This document shows positions 12,544 to 15,495 of a stretch of DNA of 15,495 nucleotides, in pieces. The notes beneath the pieces are model-generated. The model was not told the origin of the DNA. It ran no database searches and was given only the letters and a program-made list of their open reading frames with translations. The stretch is from Pirellulales bacterium (GTDB lineage Bacteria; Planctomycetota; Planctomycetia; Pirellulales; JAICIG01): NCBI GenBank assembly GCA_025924495.1, contig JAICIG010000162.1, positions 1 through 15,495 on the forward strand, in the 5' to 3' direction. A program made the translations under genes and the position numbers. Every line of letters begins with the position of its first letter. Position 1 is the first letter of the stretch.

Positions 12544-13482
12544 ATGGATCGTCCCGCCGAAATTGAAGACACATACGCCGAAGCCTTCCGCAGCCTGTAT
12601 GCCGAAGTGCTGATTACCGCCCGCGATAAACGTTGGCTCGATCATGCGGTGGCCGCAGCGACGGGGAATGCTTCGAGCACGATTCTTTGCGATTGCGAAG
12701 CCGGCCTCGATCGATACGTCGGGCCTGGCTTCGACGCAAAGTTTGAAACGCCTGACGGGCGGCCCGGAGCAGTGGTTCAATTCCACGTGCCGCGATTCCG
12801 CAAAGACCGCGTCGAAGCGCTGGAGCGCTCGCTGCTGATTCGGCTGAGTCAGAACGTGCTGACCTGCCCGACCGCGGCTTGCTTTAACCTGCTGGATACC
12901 GATCCTTATTACAAGCTGGGTCGCAAGCTCGCCTTCTTTGGCGATGGGCACCAGTATCGCGATGTACGCTTTGGGCGTCACACCTGGGTTGTTCCGATCT
13001 TGGGGGGCGAGTTCGTCATCGATCGGCGGTTCGGCTATCGCGATGGGCTGATGGGGGGCAATCTCTGGTTTCTCGGCGCCGATCTCGATGCGGCTTTGTT
13101 GGCCTCCGAGCGCGGTGCGGAAGCGGCCAGCCAGACGCCCGGGGTCATTTTGCCTTTTCCCGGCGGCATTGCCGCCAGCGGCTCGAAGGCCGGCAGTCGT
13201 TATTCGTTCTCCATCGCCAGCACTTATGCCGAATACTGCCCGACGCTGCGCGAAAAGCTGGCTGGCGCCTCGCGCGTGCCTGCTGGCGTCGGGTCGATCA
13301 TGGAGATCATCATCAACGGCCGGGACCTGCCCACGATCGTCGCGGCCACGCAAGCGGCGATTCGCGCCGCACAACACACGCCTGGCTTAATCAAGATTTC
13401 CGCCGGCAATTATGGCGGCCGGCTCGGGAAGAGCTTTATCTATTTGCATCCCGACAAGCAACCGGCGGAAGCGAGCAAATAA
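12544..13482 (+). CDS. ftr: Formylmethanofuran:tetrahydromethanopterin N-formyltransferase (Ftr/FhcD)
   Basis: This 312-residue cytoplasmic enzyme moves the formyl group between methanofuran and tetrahydromethanopterin (H4MPT). In bacteria FhcD works with FhcA-C in the formate-forming direction of formaldehyde oxidation. Start ATG 12544 gives MDRPAEIEDTYAEAF, which lines up with the archaeal N terminus (IEDTFAEAF). GTG 12538 and the longer frame back to 12436 overlap the cyclo-ligase and are unlikely. Family segments seen in order: ITARDKRWLDHAVAAATG (25-41), CEAGLDRYV (51-59), ETPDGRPG (68-75), KLAFFGDGHQYRD (128-140), PFPGGIAASGSKAGSRY (204-220), and IKISAGNYGGRLG (283-295). The length is close to that of archaeal Ftr (about 297). 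No other H4MPT gene (mch, fae, mtd, fhcABC) is in the window. The preceding cyclo-ligase lies 11 nt away. The stop lies 12 nt from that of a convergent gene. Confidence 0.93.
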   Translation: MDRPAEIEDTYAEAFRSLYAEVLITARDKRWLDHAVAAATGNASSTILCDCEAGLDRYVGPGFDAKFETPDGRPGAVVQFHVPRFRKDRVEALERSLLIRLSQNVLTCPTAACFNLLDTDPYYKLGRKLAFFGDGHQYRDVRFGRHTWVVPILGGEFVIDRRFGYRDGLMGGNLWFLGADLDAALLASERGAEAASQTPGVILPFPGGIAASGSKAGSRYSFSIASTYAEYCPTLREKLAGASRVPAGVGSIMEIIINGRDLPTIVAATQAAIRAAQHTPGLIKISAGNYGGRLGKSFIYLHPDKQPAEASK

Positions 13483-13494
13483 GATCGCATCAAC

Positions 13495-14499
13495 TCACGG
13501 GGCCGCCGTGATTAACTCGCGCACGAACTTCACCTTCGGTTCTCCGCCTTTCGCCGATAAGTGCGATCGCAAGTACCTGACCGGCTCTCGTTCATCGGGC
13601 GAGCGGAAATTGTCTCCCTTTTGCCAGATGGGCAAGGTGTCGGGCATGGCCCCGAACGACGGGGGATCGGCCAGCCGGCAGGGAAACCAGAGTCCGTGTC
13701 CTTCCGCGTCGGTGAGATAGAATTCGGGATAGCTCGACTTTGGCACCCAAACGGTGCGCGCGGGGAATTCGGCGGCCCGGCACAGGGCGATGAATAGCGA
13801 CGTTACTCCCTCATGGTCGCTGCTCTTGTCGCGCAACGCTTGTACGGCGCCTGGCAGCTTCGCGCCATCTTCGTGCTTCACGTTTTCGCGGACCCAATTG
13901 AAGATCGCTTCTACCTTCTCCCAGTCGCTCTTGCCTTCGGCCTCTTTGACGATCTTCTTGGCCAGCGCTTTAATTTTTCCGTTCTGGCTCTCGATGCGCG
14001 GACTAGGCCCAAGATAGCGCCGGATGTCTTTGGGAAGCTTGCGAGTCTCGGCCTTCTGCAGAACGCTCGTGCCTTCGGGCGGCGATTGCGGATAACGCGT
14101 GATCTCAAACGTGATCAGCGCCTTGGACTCTTGTCCCCCGGGAATTTGCGGCATCGTAATCAAGAGTTCTTTGACCGTGTCGACCATGCGGTAGCTCCCA
14201 TTGCGAGCGAACGCTGAAAAGTCTTCTTCCACAACCTTCACTTGTTGCTCCGGCCAATCGACCGGCAACTGCACGTCGCCGACGACGTCAATACAATCGC
14301 CGCCTGCCGCCGTCACCACGACGCCCACGCGCCAACGTTCGACATGGGGGGCCCCCAATTTAGGACCGTTCTTGTTGGCATCTTCGGCGCCGAACTCGTT
14401 TGGCTTTGGTTGCGCCCGAGCGACCCCGAGCAGAGACATGGTTGCCACAATCGTTGCGAGCCGCAGAACTGGCACGGTAAAGCTCTCCATCGAGTTCAC
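13495..14499 (-). CDS. Exported transglutaminase-fold protein, probably inactive
   Basis: This 334-residue protein starts at GTG 14499, with GGGA (14507-14510) seven bases upstream. ATG 14490 has no ribosome site. Residues 1-29 form a signal peptide (LATIVATMSLLGVARA). Residues about 55-140 look like a beta-rich N-terminal domain. Residues 165-275 fit the transglutaminase-like core: ALAKKIVKEAEG, AIFNWVRENVKHE (199-211), then SLFIALCRAAEFPARTVWV (234-252) and YPEFYL (257-262), WFPC. Active members carry a Cys in GDC just before the helix and a His before the strand. Here those sites read SDHEG (His229 in place of Cys) and KSSYPEF (Ser256 in place of His). The catalytic dyad is therefore absent, and a binding or scaffolding role is more likely than a protease or transglutaminase. 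It converges closely with ftr and follows the methyltransferase gene by 133 nt. Confidence 0.78.
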   Translation of the reverse strand: MNSMESFTVPVLRLATIVATMSLLGVARAQPKPNEFGAEDANKNGPKLGAPHVERWRVGVVVTAAGGDCIDVVGDVQLPVDWPEQQVKVVEEDFSAFARNGSYRMVDTVKELLITMPQIPGGQESKALITFEITRYPQSPPEGTSVLQKAETRKLPKDIRRYLGPSPRIESQNGKIKALAKKIVKEAEGKSDWEKVEAIFNWVRENVKHEDGAKLPGAVQALRDKSSDHEGVTSLFIALCRAAEFPARTVWVPKSSYPEFYLTDAEGHGLWFPCRLADPPSFGAMPDTLPIWQKGDNFRSPDEREPVRYLRSHLSAKGGEPKVKFVRELITAAP

Positions 14500-14632
14500 G
14501 CCGGCATCCCGATTGCCGCAATTAAGTTACGGCCGATCCGCGCCGCTTTGAGACAATCAATCTAGTGTAATCTACGAGAGGACACGGGCGAAAGCATGAT
14601 CAACCGATGGGAGAAAAGAGACCACCGTCTGC

Positions 14633-15424
14633 TTATCCTGCCTTGAAGAGCACGACGATGCCGTTATTGGGCTCGGAGAAAAAACGAATCTTGGCGAGCG
14701 AAGCAAGCGAGGCGAGCTTGCGAAAGAAATCGTAGCGGCGCCCCAGTTTGCCCAGCCAGCGGCCTGACTGGTCGGAGAACAGCGCCCAGCGCACCTGGTG
14801 ACTGTGAGGATACGTGCGGAAGGACCGGAATCCGACTTGCCGTCCGACTTCGATGATCCGATGCGGGGGCATGTCCTTCTCGGTGACGTCATATTTTTCG
14901 CGCGCTTGGACGGCAACCTCTGTTGTCGCGTGTCCGGCGCCGGGCTCCGACGTCACGCAACGGCCGCCGGGCTTCAAAGCGCGAAATGCCATGGCCAGTG
15001 CAGCGCTTTCATCGACGGCATGATGCAGCGAATCGAAGAATAAAGTCGCATCGAATTCCTGTTCGAAGCAGGCGCTTTCGTAATCCCCTGCCACGAAAGC
15101 CGCGTTTTCCAACTCGGCGCGCAAACGGCAGTCCTCGGCATGCGCAATCATGTCGTCGGAGATATCGAGTCCGACGACTTCATAACCCCGTCGGGCCAGA
15201 AACAGGCTTGTCCAGCCGGCCCCGCAGCCGACGTCGAGAATCCGCGCCGGCGGCCGAGGCAGCAAGCTCATGATGGCGCCGATCTCCATGAGCATGGCGT
15301 CGCACGCATCGTCGGAGAAGGGCTTATTGACCGCGTGACGAACTTGCGCCTCGCTGAGGCTCTTCAAATAATCGATTTCGCCCTGCTTGGCCACGCGAAG
15401 TCCTTGCCACCTTGCTTCGTGCAC
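14633..15424 (-). CDS. Class I SAM-dependent methyltransferase
   Basis: The frame gives 263 residues from GTG 15424. A second start, GTG 15394, has a good AAGGA ribosome site six bases upstream (15401-15405) and would give 253 residues starting MAKQGEIDYL; either is possible. Residues 62-77 (ILDVGCGAGWTSLFLA) are the SAM-binding motif I. EVVGLDISDDMI (82-93) ends strand 2 with the acidic residue that holds the ribose. FDATLFFDSLHHA (124-136) and LKPGGRCVTSEPG are motifs IV and V-like. The enzyme should be soluble. The acceptor is unknown; the C-terminal 80 residues are basic and aromatic and may hold the acceptor site. It resembles no pathway-specific family that I can name. The neighbours give no clear pathway. 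Confidence 0.85.
   Translation of the reverse strand: MHEARWQGLRVAKQGEIDYLKSLSEAQVRHAVNKPFSDDACDAMLMEIGAIMSLLPRPPARILDVGCGAGWTSLFLARRGYEVVGLDISDDMIAHAEDCRLRAELENAAFVAGDYESACFEQEFDATLFFDSLHHAVDESAALAMAFRALKPGGRCVTSEPGAGHATTEVAVQAREKYDVTEKDMPPHRIIEVGRQVGFRSFRTYPHSHQVRWALFSDQSGRWLGKLGRRYDFFRKLASLASLAKIRFFSEPNNGIVVLFKAG
15401..15405 (-). promoter_or_regulatory. Ribosome site for the alternative methyltransferase start
   Basis: TCCTT on + reads AAGGA on the minus strand, six bases before GTG 15394. The GTG at 15424 has only a weak AGGGT four bases upstream. This argues for the shorter protein but does not settle it. Confidence 0.4.
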
Positions 15425-15495
15425 GGCTACCCTGTCGCGATCTTCCAGACAAGATCGTGCTCAGCATCTCCCCCCTGGTCGATTCCATCATCCCC

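Noticed and set aside
12514..13377. Long minus-strand frame opposite ftr
   Set aside because: Ftr matches its family from end to end, so the opposite frame is a shadow.
13495..13511. TCACGG/CCGTGA dyad between ftr and the transglutaminase-fold gene
   Set aside because: It lies at the coding end of the minus-strand gene, has six pairs and no T tract.
14619..14630. AGAC-CACC-GTCT hairpin after the methyltransferase gene
   Set aside because: The four-pair stem is too weak to call a terminator, although TTTT follows on the minus strand.
15438..15457. CGATCTT/AAGATCG inverted repeat at the right edge
   Set aside because: No T run, no identifiable gene end nearby, and the window stops too soon to judge. 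The last 71 bases hold no gene I can support.

Overview
The window looks like chromosomal DNA from a planctomycete, probably near the Pirellulales. The clues are high GC, many exported proteins of unknown role, a VWA protein with a secretin/STN-like domain, a 'LExR..P' motif of the kind common near the start of planctomycete surface proteins, a C-terminal Phe beta-barrel protein, and a formylmethanofuran:tetrahydromethanopterin formyltransferase, which among bacteria is found mainly in planctomycetes and methylotrophs. I see no tRNA, rRNA, CRISPR array, insertion sequence or prophage gene. All genes appear intact except the first, which is cut by the window edge.

Layout. Positions 2-1198 (+) hold the 3' part of an extremely Tyr/Gly-rich protein and a small Pro/Ala-rich exported protein that ends in a hairpin terminator. 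Positions 1293-8877 (-) hold five co-directional genes. Read in transcription order these are a divergent UxaC-like (uronate isomerase) protein, a large exported protein with a permuted papain/YiiX-like cysteine hydrolase domain, a thioredoxin-fold [2Fe-2S] ferredoxin, an exported protein with a PA-IL (LecA)-like calcium/sugar-binding fold, and an exported VWA + helical + STN-like protein with a Met/Gly-rich tail. The gaps of roughly 70-220 nt, several with hairpins, argue for several transcripts rather than one operon.

Positions 9170-10413 (+) hold an ECF-type sigma factor whose stop codon overlaps (ATGA) the start of an unknown protein with a LERRDVP motif and a short hydrophobic stretch. 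This tightly coupled pair is the best candidate here for an undescribed regulatory unit. An outer-membrane beta-barrel candidate (-) converges on it.

Positions 11927-13482 (+) form a two-gene C1 unit: 5-formyltetrahydrofolate cyclo-ligase followed about 11 nt later by Ftr (FhcD). Ftr transfers formyl groups between methanofuran and tetrahydromethanopterin; the cyclo-ligase acts on the equivalent folate compound, so the pairing suggests a folate/H4MPT junction. Positions 13495-15424 (-) hold an exported transglutaminase-fold protein that appears to lack the catalytic Cys and His, and a SAM-dependent methyltransferase. About half of the genes encode exported or envelope proteins.

Limits: all identifications come from reading the translations by eye. 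No database search, structure prediction or codon statistics were run.
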